Positions 38,910 through 49,753 of a stretch of 64,000 nt of DNA are shown here, one piece after another. The stretch is from positions 1 through 64,000 of the forward strand of contig NZ_FQZG01000014.1 of assembly GCF_900141915.1 (NCBI RefSeq), given 5' to 3'. Numbering within the stretch: position 1 is the first letter of the stretch; each line of letters opens with the position of its first letter. The notes beneath the pieces are model-generated. The model had not been told where the DNA came from. It searched no databases and worked only from the letters and a program-made list of their open reading frames with translations. Origin of the DNA: Tessaracoccus bendigoensis DSM 12906 (lineage in GTDB: Bacteria > Actinomycetota > Actinomycetes > Propionibacteriales > Propionibacteriaceae). Position numbers and translations under genes: made by a program.

Positions 38910-39460
38910 TTGGCCGCTCCTGAGTTCGAGGCGGTGCGGGTGTCTGGGGTGCCCGTGTCAGGCAGCCCGAGGAAATACGTCTGCTCGTCGTCGCCGAGCC
39001 TGCGCGGGTGTGGTGGTTGCTCCATGCCAGGCAGCAGCGGTGCAAGCAGATCCTGCTTCTCGTAGATCATCTTCGTGCGGGTGGTATTGGAGATCTTGAA
39101 CTCGTTTGTCATCGTGAGCGCCCTGGTCGGGCAAGCCTCGATGCACATACCGCAGAAGATGCAGCGCAGGTAGTTGATCTGGTAGACGTGGCCGAAGCGC
39201 TCACCGGGCGAATAGCGGTTCTCTTCGGTGTTGTCTGCGCCCTCCACGTAGATCGCATCCGCCGGGCAGGCCCATGCGCACAGCTCACAGCCGACGCACT
39301 TCTCAAGGCCGTCCGGCCAGCGATTCAGCTGGTGGCGGCCGTGGAAGCGCGGCATCGTGACCTTCTCCTTACCCTTCTGGGGATACCCCTGGGTGAAGGT
39401 CTTGCGGAAGATCGTGTTGAAGGTGATACCGAACCCGGCCCACTGTTCCTTGAAGCCCAT
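38906..39460 (-). CDS. nuoI: NADH-quinone oxidoreductase subunit I
   Basis: Carries clusters N6a and N6b that link NuoG to NuoB. Ligands are Cys55/58/61 plus 110 and Cys100/103/106 plus 65 in two CxxCxxCxxxCP motifs. At 184 residues it has an extra C-terminal tail. It starts on the last base of the nuoH stop and overlaps nuoJ by four bases. Confidence 0.97.
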   Translation of the reverse strand: MGFKEQWAGFGITFNTIFRKTFTQGYPQKGKEKVTMPRFHGRHQLNRWPDGLEKCVGCELCAWACPADAIYVEGADNTEENRYSPGERFGHVYQINYLRCIFCGMCIEACPTRALTMTNEFKISNTTRTKMIYEKQDLLAPLLPGMEQPPHPRRLGDDEQTYFLGLPDTGTPDTRTASNSGAAK

Positions 39461-40794
39461 CAGGATTCCTTCCCTTCCACGACCGTCTCGACGGCCGGTT
39501 CATCCGCACTGGCCCCGGCCACGACCCCCACGAGCTCAGGCAGCACCTGCCCGGGCATCGGGGGCACCGGGTAGCCTCCCGCGAAGGCGTCGAAGACCTC
39601 GTCGGCCGCGGGCTGTTCGACCGTCGGCTCGGTCGACTGCGGCCGGTTCGCGCCGAAGATCCAGTAGAGGACCAACATCACCAGGAGACCCAGCCCGATG
39701 GTGGCGTTGCGCCAGGGGCTGTTGGCCACGAGTGCCACGATCACGATCCAGATCAGCCCAAGCTCGATCAGGACCTTCCAGCCCAGGTTCATGAACTGGT
39801 CATAGCGGAACCGGGGCAGCGTGCCGCGCAGCCACACGAAGCCGGAGAATAGCAACTGCACCTTCAGGACGAACCAGAGTGGCCCGAACCACGGGTTGTT
39901 GAAGAACTCGATCATGTTCAGCGGCCACGGGGTGAGGTAGCCGCCCAGGAAAAGGGTCGTGCAGACCGCAGAAACCGTCGCCATGTTGATGTATTCGGCA
40001 AGGAAGTAGAGCGCGTAGCGGAACCCGCTGTACTCGGTGAGGTACCCGGAGACGAGCTCGGATTCGCACTCCGGCAGGTCGAACGGTGCACGGTTCGTCT
40101 CGCCGACCATGGAGATCGCGTAGATCACGAACGATGGGAACAACAGCAGGGCATACCAGCCGGGCAGCCCGAAGTTGATCTGCTGGTTGATGATCGGGAT
40201 GACGAAACTGACGGTCTCGCGCTGGGATTCGACGATCTGGTGCGTCGACATCGTGCCCGCCATCAGGAAGACACCGACCATGGCGAGACCCATCGCGATC
40301 TCGTAGGAGATCATCTGCGCGGTCGAGCGGATCGACCCGAGGAACGAGTAGGTGGAGTTGCCCGCCCAACCGGCCAGCACGATGCCGTAGATGCCGATGG
40401 AAGCGGTCGCCAGGATGAACACCGCCGCGACCGGCAGGTCGGTGACCTGGAGCCGGGTCTCGACCCCGAACATCGTGACGTCACCGCCGAATGGAATCAC
40501 CGTCCAGCAGGTGAACGCGGCCACCGCCGTCAACAGCGGTGCCAGCGAGAAGATGAACTTGTCGGCATGCTTCGGACGGAAATCCTCCTTGGCCAGCAGT
40601 TTCGCTCCGTCTGCCAGCGCCTGTCCGAGGCCGAACGGGCCGTTCATGATCGGGCCTAGACGGTGCTGCATCTTGCCGACGAGGCGGCGCTCGTACCAGA
40701 CATTGAAGATGGTCCAGACCAGGAGGATGACGAACAGCGCCACCACCTTGATCAGGGTGAGCCACCAGGGGTCGTGGAAGAACCAGTTGGGCAT
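39460..40794 (-). CDS. nuoH: NADH-quinone oxidoreductase subunit H
   Basis: Membrane subunit that forms much of the quinone chamber, 444 residues with eight or nine helices. Conserved loops are [14 protein letters not shown], the acidic loop [17 protein letters not shown] and the [14 protein letters not shown] helix. The C-terminal 60 residues are Pro/Glu-rich and actinobacterial in style. It lies 3 bp after nuoG. Confidence 0.97.
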   Translation of the reverse strand: MPNWFFHDPWWLTLIKVVALFVILLVWTIFNVWYERRLVGKMQHRLGPIMNGPFGLGQALADGAKLLAKEDFRPKHADKFIFSLAPLLTAVAAFTCWTVIPFGGDVTMFGVETRLQVTDLPVAAVFILATASIGIYGIVLAGWAGNSTYSFLGSIRSTAQMISYEIAMGLAMVGVFLMAGTMSTHQIVESQRETVSFVIPIINQQINFGLPGWYALLLFPSFVIYAISMVGETNRAPFDLPECESELVSGYLTEYSGFRYALYFLAEYINMATVSAVCTTLFLGGYLTPWPLNMIEFFNNPWFGPLWFVLKVQLLFSGFVWLRGTLPRFRYDQFMNLGWKVLIELGLIWIVIVALVANSPWRNATIGLGLLVMLVLYWIFGANRPQSTEPTVEQPAADEVFDAFAGGYPVPPMPGQVLPELVGVVAGASADEPAVETVVEGKES

Positions 40795-40797
40795 CTC

Positions 40798-43197
40798 TTA
40801 CTCTCCTTCGTCCGCGAAGACGGCCGAGACCGTGACCGGGGTGCCGGGTGCCGCCCACAGGCGGTCGGTCCGGCTTGGATTCATCGGGACCCAGACGACG
40901 TCGTCGACCATGCCATCTGTCGCCTCAAGGGGCAGCAGCACCTCGCGCGTTCCGTCGCTCACTCGCACGATGTCGCCGAGCGCGAGACGCTCGGCCGTCA
41001 CCGGTGAGAGCCGGGCGAGCGCCGGGCGGGCCGTGGCCCGGAGCGCCAACTCGAAGTCGTTGCCCTGTGAGGCGTCGAGAAGCTCACGCCAGGACGCAAG
41101 CGCGATGCCTTCGCTCTTGACGTGTGTGCCGCCCCTCGTGGCAGCGGGGCGGGTGCCGTCCCACTGGCCGAGTTCGTTGAGATCGGCGAACGCCTGCTTC
41201 GCGGCCCGGAACCCGAGGTCGGCGCCGAAGGCGTCGGCGAGGGCGGCCAGGATGCGCAGGTCGGTCATCGGCGTGACCGGCTGCCGGTTTACGTTGTTGA
41301 CCCGTCCGGCGCGGTGCTCCCAGTTCAGGAAGTTACCTGCCTGCTCCTCCAGGAGCGACGCGGGCAGCACCACGTCAGCGCGTTCGGTGACGGCGCTCAT
41401 CCGCTGCTCGATGCTGAGCACGAAGTCCGCGTTGTCGAGCCCCGCGAGGGCCGTCGTCGGGTCGGCCAGGTCGTAGGGGTCGACTCCCGCGATCAGGACC
41501 GCCTTGAGGCTGCCGTTGGCCAGCGCCGCGAACTGCTCATCCCCGCTGAGACCGGGAGTTCCCGGAAGGGTCGGGACGCCCCAATGGGCCGCGACATCGA
41601 CGCGTGCGCGTACATCGGTGGTCGGGCGCCCACCGGGTAGCAGGCCGGGGAGGCAACCGGCTTCGAGCGCACCGACCTCGCCCGCGCGGCGGGGAATCCA
41701 CGCCAACCTGGCGCCGGTCTGAGCGGCTCGCGCCGTCGCGGTGCTGAGCACGCCCGGCAGGGTGGCGACCCGCTCCCCCAGCAGGACCACCGTGCCGGAA
41801 TCAAGTCCGTCGAGGCCGGCGAGTGCTGCGGCCTCGCCGCCCGGGGCGACCGGGACGAGCGTCGCGTTGAGCTTGGCGGTTCCGCGCGAGGCGAACGGTG
41901 CAAGCGTCGTGACCTGCAGGCGGTTCTTCCGTACCGCCTTGCGGAGCCGCAGGAAGACGATCGGGGATTCGTCTTCCGGCTCGAAGCCGACCAGCACCAC
42001 ATGCGAGGCCGAATCGAAGTCGGCGTAGTTGACGGATTCTGCGACCGTGCGACCGGCTACGTTAGCGGCCAAGAACCTGGCTTCCTCGTGCGAGGCGGGG
42101 CGGGAGCGGAAATCGATGTTGTTGGTGCCGAGCACCACGCGGGCGAACTTCGAGTAGCCGTAGGCATTCTCAACCGTCAGCCGACCACCGGTCTGTACCC
42201 CGACGGCCCCGGCGGCCGCCCGGAGCCCGTGGACCACCACGTCGATGGCTTCCGGCCAGGACGCGGGTTGCAGGACGCCGTCACGACGCACCAGCGGACG
42301 GGTGACCCGATCGTCGCCCCGCCCGTACATGAACCCGAATCGGCCCTTGTCGCAGCTCCATTCCTCGTTGACTTCCGGGAGGTTACCCGCGAGGCGTCGC
42401 TTGACCTGGTGGTGTCTCTGGTCGGTGCGCAACTGACACCCGGCAGCACAGTGTTCGCAGGTGGTGGTCGTCGACACGAGATCGAACGGCCGGGACTGGA
42501 AGCGGTATGCGGCCGAGGTCAGCGCGCCGACGGGGCAGATCTGGACGACGTTGCCGGAGAAGTAGGAATCGTACGGGTCCTGCTCGTAGGTGCCGATCTG
42601 CTGTAGCGCTCCTCGCTCAACGAGCGCGATGAAGGGGTCACCTGAGATCTGCTCCGAGAACCGGGTACAGCGGGCACACAGCACACAGCGCTCACGGTCG
42701 AGCAGGATCTGCGCCGAGATGTTGACGGGCTTGGGGAACGTGCGCTTGCGACCGAGGTAGCGACTCTCACCGTAGCCGTGGCTGAGCGACTGGTTCTGCA
42801 GCGGGCATTCGCCGCCCTTGTCGCAGATGGGGCAGTCGAGCGGGTGATTGATCAGCAGCAGCTCGAGCATGCCTTCCTGTGCCTTCTTGGCGACGGGGCT
42901 GCTGACCTGGGTGTTGACCTTCATGCCCTCTGCGACCGGCATCGTGCAGGAGGCCTGCGGCTTCGGGAAGCCGCGCCCGTTGCCTGCATCGGGGATCTCG
43001 ACCATGCACTGGCGGCAGGCGCCGACTGGGTCGAGCAGCGGATGGTCGCAGAACCTGGGGATGGCGGTACCGATCATCTCGGCGGCGCGGATGATCAGGG
43101 TCCCCTTCGGGACACTGACCTGCGTGCCGTCGATGGTCAGCGTGACCATGTCGGGTTTCGGGGTCACCTCAGCGGAGGTCTTGGCGTCGACGGTCAT
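40798..43197 (-). CDS. nuoG: NADH-quinone oxidoreductase subunit G
   Basis: The large iron-sulfur subunit, 799 residues. All ligand sets are visible: [2Fe-2S] N1b Cys50/61/64/84; N5 His118 with Cys122/125/131; N4 Cys171/174/177/221; and the optional N7 set Cys247/250/254/282. A degenerate molybdopterin-oxidoreductase domain follows, without a recognisable active site. Its start overlaps the nuoF stop (ATGA). Confidence 0.97.
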   Translation of the reverse strand: MTVDAKTSAEVTPKPDMVTLTIDGTQVSVPKGTLIIRAAEMIGTAIPRFCDHPLLDPVGACRQCMVEIPDAGNGRGFPKPQASCTMPVAEGMKVNTQVSSPVAKKAQEGMLELLLINHPLDCPICDKGGECPLQNQSLSHGYGESRYLGRKRTFPKPVNISAQILLDRERCVLCARCTRFSEQISGDPFIALVERGALQQIGTYEQDPYDSYFSGNVVQICPVGALTSAAYRFQSRPFDLVSTTTTCEHCAAGCQLRTDQRHHQVKRRLAGNLPEVNEEWSCDKGRFGFMYGRGDDRVTRPLVRRDGVLQPASWPEAIDVVVHGLRAAAGAVGVQTGGRLTVENAYGYSKFARVVLGTNNIDFRSRPASHEEARFLAANVAGRTVAESVNYADFDSASHVVLVGFEPEDESPIVFLRLRKAVRKNRLQVTTLAPFASRGTAKLNATLVPVAPGGEAAALAGLDGLDSGTVVLLGERVATLPGVLSTATARAAQTGARLAWIPRRAGEVGALEAGCLPGLLPGGRPTTDVRARVDVAAHWGVPTLPGTPGLSGDEQFAALANGSLKAVLIAGVDPYDLADPTTALAGLDNADFVLSIEQRMSAVTERADVVLPASLLEEQAGNFLNWEHRAGRVNNVNRQPVTPMTDLRILAALADAFGADLGFRAAKQAFADLNELGQWDGTRPAATRGGTHVKSEGIALASWRELLDASQGNDFELALRATARPALARLSPVTAERLALGDIVRVSDGTREVLLPLEATDGMVDDVVWVPMNPSRTDRLWAAPGTPVTVSAVFADEGE

Positions 43198-44507
43198 CGT
43201 GCGTCTCCTTCCACGGTGAACAGGGCGCTCTTCTCATAGGGGAACAGCTCCCAGGCAGGCGTGTGGTAGCCCAACTCGAACTCGGGACGGAAATGCCTGA
43301 CGGCGCTGGTCAGGCAGGCGACGGCGCCGTCGGCCAGCGCGCAGAACGAACGCCCACCGATGTTGTCGCAGATGTCGAGCATCTTGTCGACGTCGCCTTC
43401 CTGCGCGGTGCCGGCCTCGAACTTCATCAACATCTGCACGAGCCACCATGAGCCCTCACGGCATGGGGTGCACTTGCCGCAACTCTCATGCTTGTAGAAC
43501 TCGACGAACCGGAGCGTGGTGCGCACGATTGAGGTCGTCTCGTCGAAGACCTGGAGCGCCTTGGTGCCCAACATGCTGCCAGCCCCGGCCATCCCCTCGT
43601 AGTCGAGCGGCAGGTCGAGGGCGTCAGCCGTGAGGATCGGGGTGGATGAGCCGCCGGGGGTGAAGAACTTCAGCTCGTGGCCGTCACGGATACCGCCGGC
43701 GAGGTCGATCAGTTGCCTGAGCGTAATGCCCATGGGCGCCTCGAACTGGCCAGCGCGCTTCACGTGCCCCGAGAGGGAGTACAGCGTGAAGCCCTTGGAC
43801 TTCTCGGTGCCCATCGACTGGAACCAGGCGGCACCGTTCGCCACGATCGACGGCACGGAGGCGATCGACTCGACGTTGTTGATCACGGTAGGCGACGCGT
43901 AGAGGCCGGCGACGGCCGGGAACGGCGGGCGGAGGCGGGGTTGGCCGCGGCGTCCCTCAAGGGAGTCGAGCAGCGCCGTCTCCTCACCGCAGATGTAGGC
44001 ACCGGCGCCGGCGTGGACGATGATGTCGAGGTCGTAGCCGGTGCCGAGGATGTTCCTGCCGAGGTAGCCTGCGGCGTAAGCCTCCCGCACCGCCTGCTGC
44101 AGGCGACGGATCACGTGCAGCACCTCGCCCCGGCAATAGATGAACGCCGTGTGTGAGTTGATCGCGAACGACGAGATGATGATGCCCTCGACGAGCGTGT
44201 GGGGGCTGGCCATCAGGAGCGGCATGTCCTTGCAGGTGCCAGGCTCCGATTCGTCTGCATTCACGACGAGGTACTTGGGGTTCGGGTTGTCCTGCGGGAC
44301 GAATGACCACTTCATGCCCGTCGGGAACCCAGCGCCGCCACGCCCACGCAGGTTGGCGTCCTTGACCAGCGAGATGACGTCGGTGGGCGCCATCGCGAGC
44401 GCCTTCCGCATGGCCCGGTATCCGCCGGTCGCCTCGTAGCGAGCCAGCTTCCAGGAATTGTCCGCGCCCCAGTTGGCGCTGAGGACGGGGGTGAGGAGAT
44501 CGGTCAT
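43194..44507 (-). CDS. nuoF: NADH-quinone oxidoreductase subunit F
   Basis: NADH- and FMN-binding subunit, 437 residues. NADH/FMN site: RGRGGAGFPTGMKW (54-67) and the GAGAYICGEETALLDSLEG segment. The N3 [4Fe-4S] ligands are Cys343/346/349 (CGKCTPC) and Cys389. It overlaps nuoE and nuoG by four bases each. Confidence 0.97.
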   Translation of the reverse strand: MTDLLTPVLSANWGADNSWKLARYEATGGYRAMRKALAMAPTDVISLVKDANLRGRGGAGFPTGMKWSFVPQDNPNPKYLVVNADESEPGTCKDMPLLMASPHTLVEGIIISSFAINSHTAFIYCRGEVLHVIRRLQQAVREAYAAGYLGRNILGTGYDLDIIVHAGAGAYICGEETALLDSLEGRRGQPRLRPPFPAVAGLYASPTVINNVESIASVPSIVANGAAWFQSMGTEKSKGFTLYSLSGHVKRAGQFEAPMGITLRQLIDLAGGIRDGHELKFFTPGGSSTPILTADALDLPLDYEGMAGAGSMLGTKALQVFDETTSIVRTTLRFVEFYKHESCGKCTPCREGSWWLVQMLMKFEAGTAQEGDVDKMLDICDNIGGRSFCALADGAVACLTSAVRHFRPEFELGYHTPAWELFPYEKSALFTVEGDAR

Positions 44508-45247
44508 TTGGTTTCTCCCTGCTTCGGCGCGGCCGGCGGGGCGTCCGGGGACGGCGCCGTCCAGTCATTCTCGGCGGCGATCTCGCGGCCGAGGAGCGAG
44601 GCATGGCCCGCGGAGGGCCCCTCGTCGGCGCGACCGTCGGGGAAACCGGCCAACACCCGCTCGGCCTCACGCCAACTCGTGATGGTAGCCCCGCGTGGCG
44701 AGACGACCTCACGGTCTTCCCGCAGGTCACCCAGCAGGTGCTCGAGCTTCTGCGGCGTCATGTTGTCGAAGAACTCCCAGTTGACCATCGTGACGGGCGC
44801 GAAGTCACATGCGGCGTTGCACTCGAGACGCTCCAGCGAGATCTGGCCGTCGGGGGTCGTCTGGTTCTCGTCGATGCCGAGGAACTCCTTGGCCCGTTCG
44901 AGCAGGATGTCGCCACCCATCACCGCACAGAGCGCGGTGGTGCAGATGCCGACGTGCTGCTTTCCCGCGGGGCGACGCTTGTACATGGTGTAGAACGTGG
45001 CCACCCCCGAGACCTGCGCGGTGGTGATCCCCAGGATCTCCGCACAGACCTCGATGCCGCGGGGGCTGATCCGCCCGTCGATCGACTGGACGAGGTGCAA
45101 CATCGGCAGCAGGGCCGAGCGGGGCTGGGGGTAGCGTTCGGCGAGGCTGCGGAGCTCCTCGAGCCCCAACTCGTCGATGTCGGTCGACTGGTCGGTGTAG
45201 TCGACCGAACCGGAGTCGGGGAAGTGGCTGGCAAAGTGGCCGCTCAT
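44504..45247 (-). CDS. nuoE: NADH-quinone oxidoreductase subunit E
   Basis: Thioredoxin-fold [2Fe-2S] (N1a) subunit. Ligands are Cys102, Cys107, Cys143 and Cys147. The 247-residue product is longer than E. coli NuoE because of a C-terminal Pro/Ala-rich tail of about 50 residues. Four-base overlaps with nuoD and nuoF. Confidence 0.96.
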   Translation of the reverse strand: MSGHFASHFPDSGSVDYTDQSTDIDELGLEELRSLAERYPQPRSALLPMLHLVQSIDGRISPRGIEVCAEILGITTAQVSGVATFYTMYKRRPAGKQHVGICTTALCAVMGGDILLERAKEFLGIDENQTTPDGQISLERLECNAACDFAPVTMVNWEFFDNMTPQKLEHLLGDLREDREVVSPRGATITSWREAERVLAGFPDGRADEGPSAGHASLLGREIAAENDWTAPSPDAPPAAPKQGETK

Positions 45248-46593
45248 CGGTCCACACCTCCAAGGACTGGGTCGAGGCTGGCGACGGCGACGACGACGTC
45301 GGACATCATGCCGCCCTCACACATCGCCGGTACAGACTGCAGATGGTTGAAGCCCGGATCACGGAAATGCACACGGTAAGGGCGGTTGCCGCCATCGGAG
45401 ACGACGTGGCAGGCGAGCTCACCCTTGGGAGACTCGATGGCCTGGTACACCTGGCCGACCGGCACCTTGAAACCCTCGGTAACGATCTTGAAGTGGTGAA
45501 TCAGCGCCTCCATGGACTGCCCCATGATGTGGCGGATGTGCTCGTTGGAGTTGCCCTGGCCGTCGGGGCCGACGGTGAGCTGCGCAGGCCAGGCGATCTT
45601 CGGATCGGCCACCATGACCGGCTCGCCCTGGCTCCTGGCGAGGCGTTCGTAACACTGCTCGACGATTCTGAGGGACTCCCAGCACTCCTGGAGTCGGATC
45701 CTGAACCGGCCGTAGGCGTCATCCGAAGCCCAGGTAACGACATCGAAATCGTAGGTCTCGTAGCCGCAGTAGGGCTGCGTTTTCCGTAGATCCCAGCCGT
45801 AGCCGGTGGAGCGCAGCGGCGGACCGGTCACACCGAGCATCATGCAGGCGGACAGGTCCATCTTTGCGATGTCAGCCATCCTGCCGATGAAGATCGGGTT
45901 CTCGTTGCAGAACCCGGCATACTCGGGCAGGTGCTTCTTCAACCAGTCGATCACGGTGCGGAGGTGCTCGAGCCCATTCTCTGGCAGATCGTTTGCCACA
46001 CCGCCCGGCCGGATGTAGGCGTTGTTCATGCGTAGCCCGGACACGGCCTCGAAGAAGTCGAGGATCATCTCGCGTTCACGGAACGCGATCGTCATCATCG
46101 TGAGCGCCCCGATCTCCATGCCACCGGTGCCCATCGCGACCAGGTGCGAGGCGAGCCGGTTGAGCTCCATCATCAGCACCCGGATCACCGTGGCCCGCTC
46201 AGGGATGTCATCGGTGATGCCGAGCAGCTTCTCCACCGCGAGGCAGTAGACGGCCTCGTTGAAGATGGGTGCGACGTAGTCCATGCGCGTGACATAGGTA
46301 ACGCCCTGGGTCCAGGTCTTGAACTCCATGTTCTTCTCGATACCGGTGTGCAGGAAGCCGATCCCGGGGCGGATCGACTTGACCGTCTCACCGTCCATCT
46401 CGAGGATCAGGCGGAGGACACCGTGCGTGGACGGGTGCTGCGGGCCCATGTTGACGACGATGGTCTCATCGCCACGCTCTGCCTGTTCACCGGCGATGTC
46501 CGCCCAGTCGCCACCCTGCGCCAGGTAGACGCGGTCGACCTTCTCATCCCCGGTGCCGGCGAAGATGTCTTCGGTAGCTGCGTGCGTGCTCAT
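45244..46593 (-). CDS. nuoD: NADH-quinone oxidoreductase subunit D
   Basis: 49-kDa subunit that forms the quinone site with NuoB. The 449-residue product has [21 protein letters not shown], the quinone-binding [15 protein letters not shown] and the terminal [13 protein letters not shown]. The start at 46593 ([11 protein letters not shown]) shares its first base with the nuoC stop; the upstream frame extension overlaps nuoC and is not supported. Confidence 0.97.
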   Translation of the reverse strand: MSTHAATEDIFAGTGDEKVDRVYLAQGGDWADIAGEQAERGDETIVVNMGPQHPSTHGVLRLILEMDGETVKSIRPGIGFLHTGIEKNMEFKTWTQGVTYVTRMDYVAPIFNEAVYCLAVEKLLGITDDIPERATVIRVLMMELNRLASHLVAMGTGGMEIGALTMMTIAFREREMILDFFEAVSGLRMNNAYIRPGGVANDLPENGLEHLRTVIDWLKKHLPEYAGFCNENPIFIGRMADIAKMDLSACMMLGVTGPPLRSTGYGWDLRKTQPYCGYETYDFDVVTWASDDAYGRFRIRLQECWESLRIVEQCYERLARSQGEPVMVADPKIAWPAQLTVGPDGQGNSNEHIRHIMGQSMEALIHHFKIVTEGFKVPVGQVYQAIESPKGELACHVVSDGGNRPYRVHFRDPGFNHLQSVPAMCEGGMMSDVVVAVASLDPVLGGVDR

Positions 46594-47288
46594 CAGAAGT
46601 AGGACCTCCGGTTGTCGGGAGCGGGCACCTTCGCACCCTTGTATTCGACGTCGACACCGCCGAGGGGGTAGTCCTTGCGTTGCGGGTGTCCCTGCCAGTC
46701 GTCCGGCATCAGGATCCGGGTGAGTGACGGATGCCCGTCGAAGACGATGCCGAACATGTCCCACGTCTCGCGTTCGTGCCAGTCGACCATCGGGTAGATC
46801 GCGGCCAGCGACGGAATGTGCGGATCATCCTCGGGACACGTCACCTCGAGTCGGACGCGCCGGTTGTGCGTGTAGCTGAGCAGATGGGCGACGCTGTGCA
46901 GTTCACTCCCGCTCTCCTCGGGGTAGTGAACCCCGTTGACGGAGACGCACACCTCGAACCGCAGGTGCGCGTCGTCCCTGAAGACCTTGGCCACCTCGAG
47001 CAACTGATCACGCGGCACGTAGATCGTCAACTCGCCACGGTCGAACAGGAATCGCGCGTCGGCAAGGGATGGGATCAGTTCGATCGCCCTGCTGTGGATG
47101 GCGTCGAACGGCTGGCCGAACGGCGGTTCCGTCTGGCCCGGCATCGACAGGTGACGGACCAGGCCGTTGTAGCCGGAGGTGTCGCTGGAACCGGCCGTCC
47201 ACATCCCCTTGCGGGTCTCGAACACCGATCGGGAAACGGCCTCGTCGCCGGTGGCCGGCAGGTTCTGCTCCGGGGTCTGCTCGCTCAT
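46593..47288 (-). CDS. nuoC: NADH-quinone oxidoreductase subunit C
   Basis: 30-kDa subunit, 231 residues. The family motif [19 protein letters not shown] and RKDYPLGG are present. An N-terminal extension of about 55 residues precedes the core. It is separate from nuoD here, unlike the NuoCD fusion of E. coli. Its start overlaps the nuoB stop (ATGA). Confidence 0.97.
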   Translation of the reverse strand: MSEQTPEQNLPATGDEAVSRSVFETRKGMWTAGSSDTSGYNGLVRHLSMPGQTEPPFGQPFDAIHSRAIELIPSLADARFLFDRGELTIYVPRDQLLEVAKVFRDDAHLRFEVCVSVNGVHYPEESGSELHSVAHLLSYTHNRRVRLEVTCPEDDPHIPSLAAIYPMVDWHERETWDMFGIVFDGHPSLTRILMPDDWQGHPQRKDYPLGGVDVEYKGAKVPAPDNRRSYF

Positions 47289-47839
47289 CGCATGAGGCCC
47301 TTCATCTCGATCTTGGCGGGGGCGGCGAGCGCAGCCTGCTCGGCCTCTTCGATCGCGGCGGCCTCGTTCGGGCCGATCGGGCGGTTCTGCACCATCTTGC
47401 GGAGCTTGAACATCGCCTCGATCAGCATGTCCGGCCTGGGCGGACAACCGGGAACGTACATGTCGACCGGCAGGAAGTGGTCACAACCCTGGACGATGGC
47501 GTAGTTGTTGAACATGCCTCCAGATGACGCGCAGGCGCCCATGGACAGGACCCACTTGGGATTCGGCATCTGATCGTAAACCTGGCGGATCACCGGGGCC
47601 ATCTTCTGCGAGACACGCCCGGAGACGATCATCAGGTCGGCCTGGCGAGGGGAGGCGCGGAACACCTCCTGACCCCATCGACCAGAGTCGTAGCGGGGCG
47701 TGCCAAAGGCCATCATCTCGATGGCGCAGCAGGCCAGACCCATCGTCGCCGGCCAGAAGGACGCCTGCCGCAACCAGCCGAACACTCCCTCGAGAGTGGT
47801 CAGGAGGATGCCACTGGGAAGCTTGTCTTCGATACCCAT
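47285..47839 (-). CDS. nuoB: NADH-quinone oxidoreductase subunit B
   Basis: Binds N2, the last cluster before quinone. The 184-residue product has ligands Cys37-Cys38 (LACCAIE), Cys103 (GACASSGG) and Cys132 (VPGCPPRP). It lies 16 bp after nuoA. Confidence 0.97.
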   Translation of the reverse strand: MGIEDKLPSGILLTTLEGVFGWLRQASFWPATMGLACCAIEMMAFGTPRYDSGRWGQEVFRASPRQADLMIVSGRVSQKMAPVIRQVYDQMPNPKWVLSMGACASSGGMFNNYAIVQGCDHFLPVDMYVPGCPPRPDMLIEAMFKLRKMVQNRPIGPNEAAAIEEAEQAALAAPAKIEMKGLMR

Positions 47840-47855
47840 CTGATTTACCTTCCGA

Positions 47856-48215
47856 TCATTCCCAGTCGAGGCCGCGGCGGCGCAGGACGTAGAAGTAGGG
47901 GATGAAGAACAACACGACGAACACGATCATCGCGATGACGGCGAAGGTGCTCAACTGGTTGTAGGCCACCGCCCACGGCAGCAGAAACACGACCTCGATG
48001 TCGAAAACGATGAACATCATCGCGGTGATGTAGTACTTGACGGGGAAACGGCCACCGCCTACCGGTTGCGGGGTCGGCTGGATGCCGCACTCGTAGCTGT
48101 CGTACTTCGCCCGGTTGTAGCGTGCCGGGCCGACCACGAGACTCAAACCCATGGAGGCCAGCACAAACACACTGGCAAGGACCACCATGCCGATGATGGG
48201 AATATAGGGATTCAT
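47856..48215 (-). CDS. nuoA: NADH-quinone oxidoreductase subunit A
   Basis: Three-helix membrane subunit, 119 residues, with the conserved [22 protein letters not shown] loop and the acidic [15 protein letters not shown] helix. It is the first nuo gene, only 19 bp after the menJ-like gene, so no separate strong promoter is likely in the gap. Confidence 0.96.
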   Translation of the reverse strand: MNPYIPIIGMVVLASVFVLASMGLSLVVGPARYNRAKYDSYECGIQPTPQPVGGGRFPVKYYITAMMFIVFDIEVVFLLPWAVAYNQLSTFAVIAMIVFVVLFFIPYFYVLRRRGLDWE

Positions 48216-48234
48216 CCTTTATCGTTCCTTCCAG

Positions 48235-49518
48235 TCAGGCCGACGGTGCGGCCTTACACAGTGCGTTGATGATGCGATCCATCGCATCACCACCGTGCGA
48301 GTCGGTCAGGTTGGCCAGCAGTTTCAGCACGAACCTCATGAGCGTCCTGCGAGGAAGCCCGTAGCGGGTGCAGAGGTGCATGATCCGCGGGTCGCCGATC
48401 AGCTTCACAAAGATCGTGCCGAGGCGATAGTAGCCTCCCAAGCTCGCCTTGAGTTGTTCGGGGTAGGCACGCATCGCCTTTTCGGCCGACGCGGTGCCGA
48501 AACCACGCGAGGCAGCCTCAGCGATCGCCGCCGCGGCGTACTCGGCCGATTCCATCGCGTAGGCGATGCCCTCACCGTTGAACGGGTTGACCATGCCACC
48601 GGCGTCACCGACGAGGACAAGGCCTCGACCGTAGTGCGGCTGCCGGTTGAAGGCCATGGGAAGGGCGGCTCCCTGGATCCGGCCGACCATGTTCTGGTCG
48701 CGGAATCCCCACTCCTCCGGCGTGTGGTCGACCCAGCGCTTCAGGAGCGCCCGGTAGTCGGTCTGGCCGAAGCCTTTCGAGGTATTCAGGACCCCGAGGC
48801 CGACGTTGCTGGTCCCGTCCCCCATCCCGAACACCCAGCCGTAGCCGGGCATCAGGTTGGACTTGCCACGTTCGCCGTCCCAGAGTTCGAGCCAGGACTC
48901 GAGGTAGTCGTCGTTGGTGCGGGGGCTCTTGTAGTACGTGCGCACGGCCACCCCCATGGGTCGGTCGGCCCGCTTGTTGAGGCCCATCGAGACGGACAGC
49001 CGTGAGGAGTTGCCGTCGGCGGCCACGACGATCGGCGCCTTGAACGTTCTTCCGTCCTTGGTAGTGACACCCGTGATCCGGCCGGAGCGGTCGTCGAGGA
49101 CCGCACCGTCGACGTTGGCCCCTTCGATCAGGTTCGCCCCGGCTGCGACGGCGTGGCGCGCTAGCATGTCGTCGAAATCCGCCCGGGGACGGACGAGGCC
49201 GTATGGCGGGAAATCGGTCAGGTCGGGCCACGGCAACTCGAACGGCTCGACGCGCCCCCCGTAGACCCGCAGGCCATGGTTGTGCAGCCAGCCGTTGGCT
49301 TCGGAGGTGTCCACGCCGATCCTCGTGAGCGCCCTGGTCGCACGGGGGGTCAGCCCGTCGCCACACACCTTCTCACGGGGGAAGTGCGATTTTTCAAGGA
49401 GCGTCACGGTCAGGCCATGGCGTGCAAGGTAGGTGGCGGTCGAGGAGCCCCCAGGACCGGCGCCAACTACAACGACGTCAGACTCGACGGCCTCACCCTC
49501 GGGTTTGGCGAACGACAT
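48235..49518 (-). CDS. menJ: Geranylgeranyl-reductase-family flavoprotein, probable menaquinone reductase
   Basis: FAD-dependent reductase of 427 residues that probably saturates one or more isoprene units of menaquinone, as MenJ does in mycobacteria. The N-terminal dinucleotide motif VVVVGAGPGGSSTATYLAR (15-33), KVCGDGLTPRA and the second FAD motif GLVLVGDAGGMVNPFNGEG are present. The start at 49518 has AGGAG seven bases upstream. It heads the nuoA-N and polyprenyl synthase run, linking quinone modification to complex I. The assignment to menaquinone, not archaeal-type lipids, rests on context. Confidence 0.88.
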   Translation of the reverse strand: MSFAKPEGEAVESDVVVVGAGPGGSSTATYLARHGLTVTLLEKSHFPREKVCGDGLTPRATRALTRIGVDTSEANGWLHNHGLRVYGGRVEPFELPWPDLTDFPPYGLVRPRADFDDMLARHAVAAGANLIEGANVDGAVLDDRSGRITGVTTKDGRTFKAPIVVAADGNSSRLSVSMGLNKRADRPMGVAVRTYYKSPRTNDDYLESWLELWDGERGKSNLMPGYGWVFGMGDGTSNVGLGVLNTSKGFGQTDYRALLKRWVDHTPEEWGFRDQNMVGRIQGAALPMAFNRQPHYGRGLVLVGDAGGMVNPFNGEGIAYAMESAEYAAAAIAEAASRGFGTASAEKAMRAYPEQLKASLGGYYRLGTIFVKLIGDPRIMHLCTRYGLPRRTLMRFVLKLLANLTDSHGGDAMDRIINALCKAAPSA

Positions 49519-49753
49519 ACACGCTCCTGGGTCTTGACGCATGGGTTATCCCGGTCAGTCTAAGGGCGGTCGCGATATTCAGCCAACCAGAATCACCGGA
49601 GTCCTAAACCCGAGCCGACAAGGGTTTCCGGCTCAATTTTCGACACCTGAGCATTGCGTTAAACATCGGGTGCCCCACCGGCTGCGGAACCGCCATCCGA
49701 AGGCGCCACATTCGAATTCCGGGCCGGGTGGCCGCGTCCGCCCGGCCACGGCT

